A DNA stretch of 64,000 nt, taken from Geothrix paludis (GTDB lineage: Bacteria; Acidobacteriota; Holophagae; Holophagales; Holophagaceae). This document shows positions 51,363-60,063 of this stretch, piece after piece. Numbering within the stretch: the first letter of the stretch is position 1; the number at the start of each line of letters is the position of its first letter. A program made the translations under genes and the position numbers. The stretch lies in assembly GCF_022808815.1 (NCBI RefSeq), contig NZ_JAKZLC010000001.1, positions 248,001 through 312,000 of the forward strand, in the 5' to 3' direction. The notes under the pieces were generated by a model. The model worked only from the letters and a program-made list of their open reading frames with translations, was not told where the DNA came from and ran no database searches.

Positions 51363-51971
51363 ATGGACGCATGCATGTTCCTCAGAAGCACTGGCGCGGG
51401 GATCTGCCTGGCGATGGGCCTGGGCTGCGCCTTCACCACGGAGACCATCCACATCGCCTACCCGGGACCCGTCTCGGTCGAGAAGGTGAAGGGCGCCGAG
51501 TCCATCAAGGTCAAGGTGGAGGTCAAGGATCTGCGGCCCAACCCGACGCGGGAGGTGGCCAAGAAGATCAACGCCTTCGGCGCCGAGACCGCCCCCATCT
51601 TCAACGACGAGGACGTGCTCCCGCTGCTGAAGCGCGCGGTCGAGATGGAGCTGCGGGCCCGGGGATACGATCTTGAAGGCGGGAAGGTGCCCCTTCAGAT
51701 TGAATTGCTGACCTTCATCCACCGCTACAACTCAGGGTTCTTCTCCGGCGACAGCTTGGCCGAGGTGAGCTTCCTGGTGCGCATCCGGGACGCTCAGGGG
51801 CGGGAGGTGTACACCGACACGGTCATGGACTCCTTCAAGCACGCTGCCGGTGTGTTCGGGGGAGGCAACGTGAAGCAGGCCTACGAGCAGGCCCTGCCGG
51901 GCGCTGTCCGGAAGCTCATGGGCAAGGCGGAGTTCCACGCGGCCCTGGCCAAGGCGGCGGAAGGTGTCTGA
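51363..51971 (+). CDS. YajG-like lipoprotein
   Basis: 202 aa. N-terminal signal MDACMFLRSTGAGICLAMGL followed by GCAF, where Cys22 is a plausible lipidation site. KVKVEVKDLRPNPTREVAKK, then VLPLLKRAVEMELRARGYDL and the C-terminal helix resemble YajG-type outer-membrane-facing lipoproteins of unknown function. AGGAGGAG just before the ATG is a strong ribosome site. The upstream sequence is AT-rich. Confidence 0.7.
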   Translation: MDACMFLRSTGAGICLAMGLGCAFTTETIHIAYPGPVSVEKVKGAESIKVKVEVKDLRPNPTREVAKKINAFGAETAPIFNDEDVLPLLKRAVEMELRARGYDLEGGKVPLQIELLTFIHRYNSGFFSGDSLAEVSFLVRIRDAQGREVYTDTVMDSFKHAAGVFGGGNVKQAYEQALPGAVRKLMGKAEFHAALAKAAEGV

Positions 51972-51977
51972 GGCGTC

Positions 51978-52889
51978 TCAGCCTTTTCCGGTCTCGTTCT
52001 TCACGCCGCTCACCACATGCCCTGTGGGCCCCACCTTGGCGGCGGTGTCGCAGTAGCCCGTCTGGTCGTCGAAGAAGAAGTCGGGCTCGAACTCCCGCAG
52101 GAAGTCCGCCTTCTCCAGGCCGCCGAGAAACATGGCCTCGTCCACCTGGATGTTCCAGGCCATGAGGGTGCGGATGGCGCGCTCGTGGGCGGGGGCGCTG
52201 CGGGCGGTGACGAGGGCGGTGCGAACGCGCATGGGCGCGTCCGGAGCCGCCTCCTGGAGGGGCTGCAGGGCTTCCAGGAGGGGCTTGAATGGACCCGGGG
52301 GCAGGGGGGTGGCCGCGTGCTTGATCTCATGGGCCTGGAAGGCTGCCAGGCCACTCTCGGCGTAGACGCGCTCCGCCTCGTCGCTGAAGAGCACGGCGTC
52401 GCCGTCGAAGGCGATGCGGATCTCGTCTGGGTGTCTGTCTGCGGCCATGGCGCTGTCCGGGTAGACCCGCGCCGCCGCGAAGCCGGCGTTGAGGGCCGCC
52501 CGCACATCCTCCTCCTTAGCTGAGAGGAACAATGTCGCGCACAGGGGCTTTAAGTAGCGATAGGGAGGCCTGCCGCGAGTGAACACGCCCTGCTCCAGCC
52601 TGAGGTCAGCTTCTTGGGCACTTCGGAATACGCGAAGGCCGCTGACAGGGTCGTTCCGTGACAACGCCACGATGGCCACTTGCTGATCTTTTGTGGTGTT
52701 GAAGGCCAACAGCTTCTTTACCAATGGGAAGGCCACGCCTGGTTTGGCCGGCATGTCCAGCCGCGACAACTGGAAGTCCATGTACGCGCGATCATTTGAA
52801 GATTCGAAGAATCGGTTCTCCTCCTCGAAATCAAAGAGGGCCCGGGAGGAGATGGCGACGACGAACTTGCCTTCCAGGGATTTGGGCAT
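51978..52889 (-). CDS. Cytosolic 5'-nucleotidase family protein
   Basis: 303 aa from ATG 52889 (ATG 52913 is in frame but would overlap the start of the divergent gene). VVAISSRALFDFEEENRFFE near the start, FPLVKKLLAFNT, VAIVALSRNDPVSGLRVFRS, IRIAFDGDAVLFSDEAERVY and FLGGLEKADFLREFEPDFFF match the NT5C1-like family (PF06189), which dephosphorylates nucleoside monophosphates. The first half of the gene (about 52500-52880) is visibly less GC-rich than the second half and than its neighbours. Confidence 0.82.
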   Translation of the reverse strand: MPKSLEGKFVVAISSRALFDFEEENRFFESSNDRAYMDFQLSRLDMPAKPGVAFPLVKKLLAFNTTKDQQVAIVALSRNDPVSGLRVFRSAQEADLRLEQGVFTRGRPPYRYLKPLCATLFLSAKEEDVRAALNAGFAAARVYPDSAMAADRHPDEIRIAFDGDAVLFSDEAERVYAESGLAAFQAHEIKHAATPLPPGPFKPLLEALQPLQEAAPDAPMRVRTALVTARSAPAHERAIRTLMAWNIQVDEAMFLGGLEKADFLREFEPDFFFDDQTGYCDTAAKVGPTGHVVSGVKNETGKG

Positions 52890-52911
52890 GGGCCCAGGGT
52901 ACATTGATGTC

Positions 52912-53946
52912 ATGCCCAGGCTCTACTTCGACGCCAACGCCACGACACCGCCCCATCCCGACGCGGTGGAGGCGGTGCGGCGGGCCATGGTGGAGGACTG
53001 GGCCAACCCCACCAGCACGCACCGGGAGGGCCAGCGGGCGCGGTTCCGGCTCGAGGAGGTCCGTCGGGAGCTCGCGGCAACCCTGAAGGTGGCGCCAGGG
53101 GAGCTGGTGTTCTGTGCCAGCGCCACGGAGGCCCTGCACCTGCTCATCCGGGGGCTCCACGGCGCCCTGGGCGACCGTCCGGCAGCGGTCTTTCCCGGCG
53201 AGCACAGCGCCTGCCTGAACCCCCTGCAGGACTGGTCACGGGTGGCCTGGCTGCCGGAGGTGCCGGCGGATTGCGCCACGGTGGTGCAGATGGCCGCCAG
53301 CAACGAGACGGGGGTCCTCTACGGGATGCCTTCGGTGCTGGATGCCGTCCGCATCAAGGATTGCTGCCAGGCCTGGGGCAAGGTGCCCGTGGACCTGTCG
53401 GATTGCGATGCCGCCGTGTTCAGCGGTCACAAGATGGGTGGGCCCCGGGGCGCGGCCCTGCTGTGGATGCGCCCGGGCCTGCCCTGGGAGGCCGTGATGG
53501 AAGGGCCCCAGGAGCGCCGCCGGCGCGGCGGCACCGAGGACCTGCCGGCCATTCTGGGCCTGGCGGCCGCCGCCCGGCACTTGACGGAGCGTCAAGCCAT
53601 GAATGCCGCCCTCGCGCCGATCCGGGATGCTTTCGAGGCCGAAACCACCTCCTGGAACCGGGACATCGAAGTCATCGGCCAGGGCTCCCCACGCCTGCCC
53701 AATACCAGCTGCCTCCTGTTCCGGGGCCGCAACGGCGAGGCCCTGCACGCCTCCCTGGACTTGGCCGGTTTCGCCGTCAGCACGGGCAGCGCCTGCCACA
53801 GCGGGGCCGTGAAGCCCAGCCACGCAATCATGACCTTGGGGTATAGTTCGGACGACGCGCGCTCGGTGCTTCGGTTCTCGATGCTCCCGGATGCGCGGCC
53901 CGACGAGGTGGAGGCCCTGGCGGCGGCCATCCGGCGGTTGACATGA
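52912..53946 (+). CDS. Cysteine desulfurase (NifS/IscS-type, class V aminotransferase)
   Basis: 344 aa PLP enzyme that takes sulfur from cysteine. YFDANATTPPHPDAVEAVRR (about 5-24), WANPTSTHREGQRARFRLEE, GEHSACLNP, AASNETGVLYG, the PLP lysine in FSGHKMGGPRGAALLW (about 165-180), RGGTEDLPAILGLA and the catalytic Cys in VSTGSACHSGAVKPSHAI (about 288). About 40-60 residues shorter than IscS. TACATT (52900-52905) ends 6 nt before the ATG with no ribosome site. No iscU is adjacent. Confidence 0.9.
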   Translation: MPRLYFDANATTPPHPDAVEAVRRAMVEDWANPTSTHREGQRARFRLEEVRRELAATLKVAPGELVFCASATEALHLLIRGLHGALGDRPAAVFPGEHSACLNPLQDWSRVAWLPEVPADCATVVQMAASNETGVLYGMPSVLDAVRIKDCCQAWGKVPVDLSDCDAAVFSGHKMGGPRGAALLWMRPGLPWEAVMEGPQERRRRGGTEDLPAILGLAAAARHLTERQAMNAALAPIRDAFEAETTSWNRDIEVIGQGSPRLPNTSCLLFRGRNGEALHASLDLAGFAVSTGSACHSGAVKPSHAIMTLGYSSDDARSVLRFSMLPDARPDEVEALAAAIRRLT

Positions 53947-53974
53947 TCCCCAGGTGATCCTGAGCGGGGCGGGC

Positions 53975-55657
53975 ATGATCGAGCAGACCCTCTTCTTCTT
54001 CGCGCACAACCCGCTCCTGATGCTGTTCGCGGTGGTGGCGCTGGGCTACCCCATCAGCAAGCTCCGGATCGCCGGCGCCTCCTTCGGCATCGCCAGCATC
54101 CTCTTCGCGGGCATCGCGCTGGGCGCGCTCGTGATGGCGCCGGGCCTGGATCCGGGCCTCAAGAAGGACATCTCCCGGGAGATGAAGCTGGTCTACGAGC
54201 TGGGGCTGGCCGTCTTCGTCTACGCCATGGGACTCTCCATCTCCCACAGTTTCTGGGCCGCCTTCAGCCGCGAGGGCATGAAGAAGAACGCCGTGGTCGT
54301 CCTGGTGATGGTGGCCTCCATGGCCTTCGTGGTGCTGCTGGCCCGCCTGATGGGCTTCAACGCCCGCTACGCGGCGGGCCTGCTCACGGGCAGCTTCACG
54401 AACATGCCGGCCCTGGCGGGCGTCATCGAGCGTGTGAAGTCCATGGGCGCGGGGCCCCTGGAGCTGGCCCAGCCCACGGTGGCCTCGGCCATCGCGTACC
54501 CCATCGGCGTGCTGGTGCCCATGCTGGTCATCCTCGTGAGCCCGAGGCTCTTCGGGGTGAACCTGCGGGAGGAGGCGGACGGCCTCAAGGACTACCAGAC
54601 GGGCCACCACAAGCTGGAGGTCTGGACCCTGAGGGTGACGCGGCCCGAGGCGGAGTCCCTGACGAAGCGGGAGATCCGTGCCGCCGGCCGCTTCCAGGTG
54701 GTTTTCGGGCGAGTGCTGCGCAACGCGGAGCTGCTCCTGCCGGGGCCGGACTTCCGGCTGAAGCTGGACGACCTCGTGACCGTGGTGGGTTCACCGGACG
54801 ATCTCGTCCAGGTGGCGTTGCTCATCGGCGAGCGCAGCCATGTGGAACTGGACCGGGACCAGAGCGCGCTGGATGCCACCCGCGTCTTCGTCTCCAACTG
54901 GGAGGTGGTGGGCGTGCCCCTCGGCAAGCTGGATCTGGTGAACAAGCGCCAGGCCATCATCACCCGCGTGCGGCGCGGGGATCTCTGGTTCGTGCCGGCC
55001 GGCGACACGGTGCTGGAGCTGGGCGACCGGGTGCGCGTCACCACGCGCCGGGACAACATCGAGGCCATCGAAACTTTCTTCGGAGACAGCTATCGCGCCC
55101 TCAGCGAGGTGAGCTTCCTCACCTTCGCCATGGGCCTGGCGGCGGGCCTGGCCCTGGGCCAGCTTCCCATCCCCCTGGGCCACGGCATCGTCTTCAAGCT
55201 GGGCTTCGCGGGCGGGCCCCTGGCCGTGGCGCTGGTCCTCGGCCGCTTCCACCGCATCGGGCCCCTGGTCTGGAACTTCCCCTACAGCGCCAACCACACC
55301 ATCCGCCAGTTCGGGCTGGTGCTGTTCGCGGCGGGCATCGGCGTGATCTCCGGCGAGGGCTTCCGGGCCATCGTGGCCGGCAACGCCGGCGTGCTGCCTC
55401 TCTTCCTGGGCGCCGCCTTCCTGGTCTGCCTGATGGCCGATTCGCTCACCATGCTGATCGGGCACAAGGGCTTCGGCATCCCCCTCAATGTGATGTTCGG
55501 CATCGTGGCGGGCACGCACACCCAGCCCGTGGTGCTGGGCTACGCGAACCACCAGACGGGCAACGAGATGCCCAACGTGGGCTTCGCCACGGTCTACCCG
55601 CTGGCCACCATCCTCAAGATCGTCCTGGCCCAGGTGCTGTTGGCGCTCATCCGCTGA
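53975..55657 (+). CDS. AspT/YidE/YbjL-type antiporter
   Basis: 560 aa. Two five- to six-span membrane halves (about 5-175 and 370-555) flank a cytoplasmic double TrkA-C domain (about 205-365, LLPGPDFRLKLDDLVTVVGS and DTVLELGDRVRVTT). Each half ends with the AspT-Asp-Al-Ex-like motif: LLTGSFTNMPALAGVIERVK and GIVAGTHTQPVVLGYANHQT. Family members exchange dicarboxylates or amino acids. ATG 53975 is preferred over GTG 53954, which has no ribosome site. Confidence 0.88.
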   Translation: MIEQTLFFFAHNPLLMLFAVVALGYPISKLRIAGASFGIASILFAGIALGALVMAPGLDPGLKKDISREMKLVYELGLAVFVYAMGLSISHSFWAAFSREGMKKNAVVVLVMVASMAFVVLLARLMGFNARYAAGLLTGSFTNMPALAGVIERVKSMGAGPLELAQPTVASAIAYPIGVLVPMLVILVSPRLFGVNLREEADGLKDYQTGHHKLEVWTLRVTRPEAESLTKREIRAAGRFQVVFGRVLRNAELLLPGPDFRLKLDDLVTVVGSPDDLVQVALLIGERSHVELDRDQSALDATRVFVSNWEVVGVPLGKLDLVNKRQAIITRVRRGDLWFVPAGDTVLELGDRVRVTTRRDNIEAIETFFGDSYRALSEVSFLTFAMGLAAGLALGQLPIPLGHGIVFKLGFAGGPLAVALVLGRFHRIGPLVWNFPYSANHTIRQFGLVLFAAGIGVISGEGFRAIVAGNAGVLPLFLGAAFLVCLMADSLTMLIGHKGFGIPLNVMFGIVAGTHTQPVVLGYANHQTGNEMPNVGFATVYPLATILKIVLAQVLLALIR

Positions 55658-55682
55658 CTCAGCTGTCCTCGGCAAGAAAAGA

Positions 55683-55834
55683 AGAACGCAGAGGACGCAG
55701 AAACGCCCTTCGGGCGCGCAGAGGGAGTTCGACCTACCGCGAACAGGACCCTTGCCGCGGGGCCTGGGACCGAAGGCCCGGCTGTCCTGGCCTGGTCGCC
55801 AGCCGGAAAATTATTTCTCTGCGTTCTCTGCGGT
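55683..55834. repeat. Inverted-repeat element F between the antiporter and the NPP gene
   Basis: AGAACGCAGAGGACGCAG followed by AAA (55683-55703) pairs with 55814-55834 with one gap and few mismatches. Tandem purine-rich units (ACGCAGAG, ACGCAGAA) are like those of elements A, B, D and E. Confidence 0.75.
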
Positions 55835-55871
55835 GAATAAACAGTTGGCCGTTCTTGACGGCACCTTGGTA

Positions 55872-57041
55872 TCAGCGGGTGATCAGCGCCGCCACGGGCT
55901 TGCCGTCCGGGGCTTGCGCCCACCTCACGCCCAGCCAGGCGGCCGCGGTGGGGGCCATGTCCCAGGCGGGCACGTCCGCCAGGGGGCCCTGGCCCGCGCC
56001 CAGCACCACCAGCCAGGAGCGCATGGGCGCGGACTCGGGGCCATAGGCGTGGGCACCGGCGCGGCCGTGGCGCTCGGATTCATCCTCGCGGCTGCTGCGA
56101 GCCTGAGAGAGCCAGGTGCCCAGGGGCGCCAGGACGACCACATCGCCCACCCGAGGGCTCCCACCCAGGTGGTAGCGCGCGGGCACCGCTTCGCGGGGCC
56201 AGGCCTTCAGGCCGGCTTTGCGGAGGCGGGCCAGGGCGCGGGCTCGGTCCCCGGGTCGCTTCAGGTAGACGTAGGCGCTGCCGCCGTGGGTGATGAGGTC
56301 CACGGGGATGCCGTCGAGGACGGTGGGCAGGTGCACGCGGCGCCTCATGGGGACCATGCCGTGGTCCGCCGTGAGGATCACCCGCAGGTCCGGATGGGCG
56401 GCCCGCATGCGCGCCAGCCAGGGGGCCAATTCGGCGTCCAGGGCCCGCAGCTTGGCGACGGCCTCGGGGCTGTGGGGACCCTTCAGGTGGCCCTCTTCGT
56501 CGCTGCCGGAAAGGTAGGCCATCACCAGCCGGGCGCCGTCCGCCAGGGCCGCTTCGCAGAAGGCCAGGCCCTCCGCGTCCGGCACGCCGAGCTTGAAGGG
56601 CTGCATGCGCCAGGGGGTCACGCCCTCCCAGGGGCCCGAGGCGCCCACCCAGTGGAAGACAGCGGTACGGATGCCGCTGCGCGTGGCCGCCACCCACAGC
56701 GGTTCCCGCAGGATGTCCTCCACCCGGTTGGCGGCGGGGACGCGCTGCCGGTCCTCCGGCCGCAGGTAGCCGTTGGCCACCACGCCGTGGTGCTCGGGCC
56801 AGCAGCCTGTGGCCAGGGTGACGTGCCCATTGAAGGTGGTGGCGGGGAAGGGCGGGAGCACCGCTCCGCGTCGGCCACCCTGTGCGAGAGCCCAGAGCTG
56901 CGGCATGGTGTCGGGGCGGAACTGGTCGGCGCCCAGGCCGTCTTCGCTGATGAGCAGAACGGGGCCCGCCTCGGGCTTCGGGGCATCGGCCCTCAGGGGC
57001 AGGAGGGCGAGGAGGAGGGCGAGCAGGGCGAAGCGGCGCAT
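55872..57041 (-). CDS. NPP-type phosphodiesterase / alkaline phosphatase family protein
   Basis: 389 aa secreted enzyme: signal peptide MRRFALLALLLALLPLRADA, first metal-site strand VLLISEDGLGADQFRPDTM (the family DGLR is DGLG), nucleophile Thr in PFPATTFNGHVTLATG, VMAYLSGSDEEGHLKGPHS (GSDEEGH, metal ligands), and ILTADHGMVPM (DHG). Domain of the ectonucleotide pyrophosphatase/phosphodiesterase type; acts on phosphodiesters in the periplasm. Convergent region upstream holds element F. Confidence 0.88.
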   Translation of the reverse strand: MRRFALLALLLALLPLRADAPKPEAGPVLLISEDGLGADQFRPDTMPQLWALAQGGRRGAVLPPFPATTFNGHVTLATGCWPEHHGVVANGYLRPEDRQRVPAANRVEDILREPLWVAATRSGIRTAVFHWVGASGPWEGVTPWRMQPFKLGVPDAEGLAFCEAALADGARLVMAYLSGSDEEGHLKGPHSPEAVAKLRALDAELAPWLARMRAAHPDLRVILTADHGMVPMRRRVHLPTVLDGIPVDLITHGGSAYVYLKRPGDRARALARLRKAGLKAWPREAVPARYHLGGSPRVGDVVVLAPLGTWLSQARSSREDESERHGRAGAHAYGPESAPMRSWLVVLGAGQGPLADVPAWDMAPTAAAWLGVRWAQAPDGKPVAALITR

Positions 57042-57070
57042 CCCTCAAGACTATCAAGTACCCTAGAGCC

Positions 57071-58261
57071 ATGAACGCGCCCCGCTGGCCCTACCCGCTG
57101 CTCCGCCTCAAGCCCGGCAAGGAGGGGCTGATCTCCAAGCGCCATCCCTGGGTGTTCTCCGGCGCCCTGGCGCGGCCTTCGGAATCGACTCTGGTGCGCC
57201 TCGCCGATGACTCCGGGCAGGTGCTGGGCGTGGGCACGGCGAGCCCTGCGAATCCGCTGGCGGCGAGGATCTTCCGCTTCGAGGATGCCCCCCTGGACGA
57301 GGCCTTCTTCCGGTCGAGGTTCGAATCCGCCCTGCGGCTGCGCAGGGATCTGGGCCTATGGAGCCCTGAAGGCGGCTGCCGCTGGGTGTTCGGCGAGGGC
57401 GACGGCCTGCCGGGCCTAGTGGTGGATCGCTACGCCCAGGCGCTGGTGCTCCAGGTGGGTACGGCGGGGCTGGAGGGCCTGCGCGACACGTGGTGGCCCA
57501 TCCTCTTCGAGCTCGGAAAGCGCGAGGGCATCACCGCCTTCGTGGAACGCAGCCAGTCCGGCCGGAAGGAGGAGGGGCTGGAGCCCGTGAATCGCCTGCT
57601 CAAAGGCAGCCTGGGCGGGCCCGTGACGGTGCATGAAGGCCCCGCGAAACTGAGCGTCGACCTGCTGCGGGGCCAGAAGACGGGCTTCTTCCTGGACCAG
57701 CGGGCGCACCGGCTACAGGTGGGCGCCCACGCCGAGGGCTGCCGCGTGCTCAACACCTTCGGCTACACCGGCGGCTTCAGCATCCATGCGGGCCTGGGCG
57801 GCGCCTCCCAGGTGGCCACCCTGGACATCAGCGCCCCGGCCCTGGACCAGGCGGAGCGGGACTGGGTGGCGAATGGCCTGGATCCGGCGGTCCATGTCCG
57901 CATGGAAGGCGACGCCTTTGAGCTCATGCGCCAGCTGGAGCCAGGCGGCTGGGACCGCGTCATCGTGGATCCGCCCGCCTTCGCCAAGCAGCGCAAGGAC
58001 GTGGACAAGGCCTTCAAGGCCTACAAGGACGTCTTCCGCCTGGGCGCCCGCGCCACGGCCCCCGGGGGCTTCCTGTGGGTCTTTTCCTGCAGCCAGCACC
58101 TGGACCGCATGCGCTTCCAGGAGGCCGTGTGGACGGCCCTGCTGGAGACCGGCCGCGAGGCCCGCGTCCTGGCCCACCTGGGGCAGCCCGCGGACCACCC
58201 CTACGCCCTGAACCACCCGGAGGGGTTTTATCTCAAGGGGCTGTGGCTTAGGGTGGAGTGA
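57071..58261 (+). CDS. RlmI/RlmK-type rRNA cytosine methyltransferase with PUA domain
   Basis: 396 aa. PUA N-domain (LKPGKEGLISKRHPWVFSGA), linker EGDGLPGLVVDRYAQALVLQ, then SAM fold LLRGQKTGFFLDQRAHRLQV, VLNTFGYTGGFSIHAGLGGA, RVIVDPPAFAKQRKDVDKAF (catalytic-region DPP) and VFSCSQHLD with the likely catalytic Cys. Expected to make 5-methylcytosine in 23S rRNA. TACCCT (57059-57064) ends 6 nt before the ATG. Confidence 0.92.
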   Translation: MNAPRWPYPLLRLKPGKEGLISKRHPWVFSGALARPSESTLVRLADDSGQVLGVGTASPANPLAARIFRFEDAPLDEAFFRSRFESALRLRRDLGLWSPEGGCRWVFGEGDGLPGLVVDRYAQALVLQVGTAGLEGLRDTWWPILFELGKREGITAFVERSQSGRKEEGLEPVNRLLKGSLGGPVTVHEGPAKLSVDLLRGQKTGFFLDQRAHRLQVGAHAEGCRVLNTFGYTGGFSIHAGLGGASQVATLDISAPALDQAERDWVANGLDPAVHVRMEGDAFELMRQLEPGGWDRVIVDPPAFAKQRKDVDKAFKAYKDVFRLGARATAPGGFLWVFSCSQHLDRMRFQEAVWTALLETGREARVLAHLGQPADHPYALNHPEGFYLKGLWLRVE

Positions 58262-58279
58262 CACCCCCCCGAGGCCTCC

Positions 58280-59068
58280 ATGGACCACGATCACTACGCA
58301 CCCCCCCAGGCGTTCCTGGAGGATGTCCCTTCCCCATCCGCGGGTCCCCTCGTGCCCTTCGAAGACAAGGCCACCTACCCGGACCTGGGGACCCGGATCC
58401 TGGAGACCTTCCGCTGGATCCTCCGCGACCGGGAGCGGGCCGGCGAGGCGTTCCGGGGGACGGATGGCCTCGGATCGCCCCTCTGGTTCATGTGCCTCCT
58501 GGGATATCTGCCGGCCGTGATCCCGGGCCTTCTGGCCGTGTTCCTGCCCCGGACGCCGTTCTGGATGGCCTGGCTCAACCTGCCGACCGGCCGCCCGGCC
58601 CAGGGATTCCTGCTGGTGATGGCCGTCGTGTCCGTCCTGGTGTTCGCGCCCGTGGGCCTGCTGATCGGCGGCCTGGTCGGGGGCCTGCTCAACCACGCGG
58701 GGCTGTGGATGGCGCGGGGCACGATGCATGGCCACGGGCTGAGCTCGTCCCTCCGGTCCACCCTGTATACCGCCGGCGTGCTCGCTTGGATTCTCTTCCC
58801 CTTCAACCTCGGGAAATCGCTTCCGGGCCTCGCGGGGCAGGTCTTCCAGGCGCTGGCGGGACTGCTGCTGTTCCTTTTGCCCACGACCTACCAGGGGATC
58901 ATGCTGGCGCGGACCCACCGGGTGGAGACCTGGCGCGGGGTGGCCGGCGCCTGGATCCCCGGCCTCATCTTCCTGTTCTGCCTCGGCTCCTGCCTCGGCC
59001 TGGCCTTCTGGTTCGCCGGGGACACCATCATGCAGGCCATCCGGCAGGCCCGGCCCGGCATGTTCTGA
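58280..59068 (+). CDS. Membrane protein of unknown function (Yip1-like layout)
   Basis: 262 aa with an acidic cytoplasmic N-terminus (about 1-70) and five hydrophobic spans: about 73-95, 113-142, 163-178, 190-210 and 223-248. The arrangement resembles Yip1-type five-span proteins, but no signature is decisive. It follows the methyltransferase by 18 nt. Confidence 0.65.
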   Translation: MDHDHYAPPQAFLEDVPSPSAGPLVPFEDKATYPDLGTRILETFRWILRDRERAGEAFRGTDGLGSPLWFMCLLGYLPAVIPGLLAVFLPRTPFWMAWLNLPTGRPAQGFLLVMAVVSVLVFAPVGLLIGGLVGGLLNHAGLWMARGTMHGHGLSSSLRSTLYTAGVLAWILFPFNLGKSLPGLAGQVFQALAGLLLFLLPTTYQGIMLARTHRVETWRGVAGAWIPGLIFLFCLGSCLGLAFWFAGDTIMQAIRQARPGMF

Positions 59069-59083
59069 TCCGGTTCCAGGCGT

Positions 59084-59935
59084 CTACCCCAGCCGCTCCA
59101 CGGCCTCGTCCACACCTTTCGCGCTCAGCGCCCCCTGGCTCAGATCCAGCAGGTGGCTCAGTTTCACGTTGCCCATGGCGCCGAGCATGGAGGCTTTGAG
59201 ACGCGGGATGTTGCCCTCCATGGACGCGATGAGCTCCTTCACCTGCTTGCGGCGGCTCTCCAGGCTGGAGCAGCCGCAGAGGGGGCAGCCGCATGGCACG
59301 ATGGGGAAGCCCCGCAGCCATGCGTAGCGCTGCAGGTCCTTCTCCTCACAGGTTCCCAGGGGGCGGATGACCGTGTTGGCTCCGTCGTCGCTCTCCAGCC
59401 GCAGGGGCATGGTGCTGAGGCGGCCCTCGAAGAAGAGGTTGATGAGCAGGGTCTCCAGCAGGTCGTCCAGGTGGTGGCCCAGGGCGATCTTCGAGAAGCC
59501 GCGCTGCTTGGCGAAGGAGTAGAGCACGCCGCGCCGCAGCCGGGAGCAGATGATGCAGGGCAGCTCCTCGGGCTTGCTGCGCACCATCTTGTCGATGGGG
59601 GCCGGAATGATGTGGTGGGGCACGCCGAGACGCTCGCACACCTCGGCGATGGGGTCGGGGTTGAACTGTGGGAAGCCCGGATCCACCGTGACGGCCTCCA
59701 CCTGGAAGGTGACGGGCGCCCGCTTCCGCAGCCGCTCCAGCACGTCGAGCAGGGCCCAGGAATCCTTGCCGCCGCTCACGGCCACCAGGATGCGGTCGCC
59801 GTCCTCGATGAGGCGGTAGGCGGCGTTGGTCTCGCCCAGGCGGCGGGCGATCTTCTTCTCGAGCCGAGGCAGGGTCTTCAGCTCAGCCTCGGTGGGCGGC
59901 AGGGCCAGGCTGGGGAGGGCGCAGGGGTTGCTCAT
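59084..59935 (-). CDS. ttcA: tRNA 2-thiocytidine synthetase TtcA
   Basis: 283 aa. The PP-loop ATPase motif ILVAVSGGKDSWALLDVL (about 53-70) activates C32 of tRNA for thiolation. CIICSRLRRGVLYSFAKQRG gives the CxxC that binds the Fe-S cluster, with ALGHHLDDLLETLLINLFFE after it; a further CGCPLCGCSS supplies extra cysteines. ATG 59935 preferred over TTG 59971. Divergent from the TPR gene. Confidence 0.92.
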   Translation of the reverse strand: MSNPCALPSLALPPTEAELKTLPRLEKKIARRLGETNAAYRLIEDGDRILVAVSGGKDSWALLDVLERLRKRAPVTFQVEAVTVDPGFPQFNPDPIAEVCERLGVPHHIIPAPIDKMVRSKPEELPCIICSRLRRGVLYSFAKQRGFSKIALGHHLDDLLETLLINLFFEGRLSTMPLRLESDDGANTVIRPLGTCEEKDLQRYAWLRGFPIVPCGCPLCGCSSLESRRKQVKELIASMEGNIPRLKASMLGAMGNVKLSHLLDLSQGALSAKGVDEAVERLG

Positions 59936-60063
59936 GCGGGGTACATCCAAATGAAAACGATACCATTGCAACGAGGCACCTTTATTGATTTCAAAAATGA
60001 CAATATTGCCTTATTCCTCCTATCAAACTATGGTTGGCACCGATCTATTTCGAGAGGTCAACC

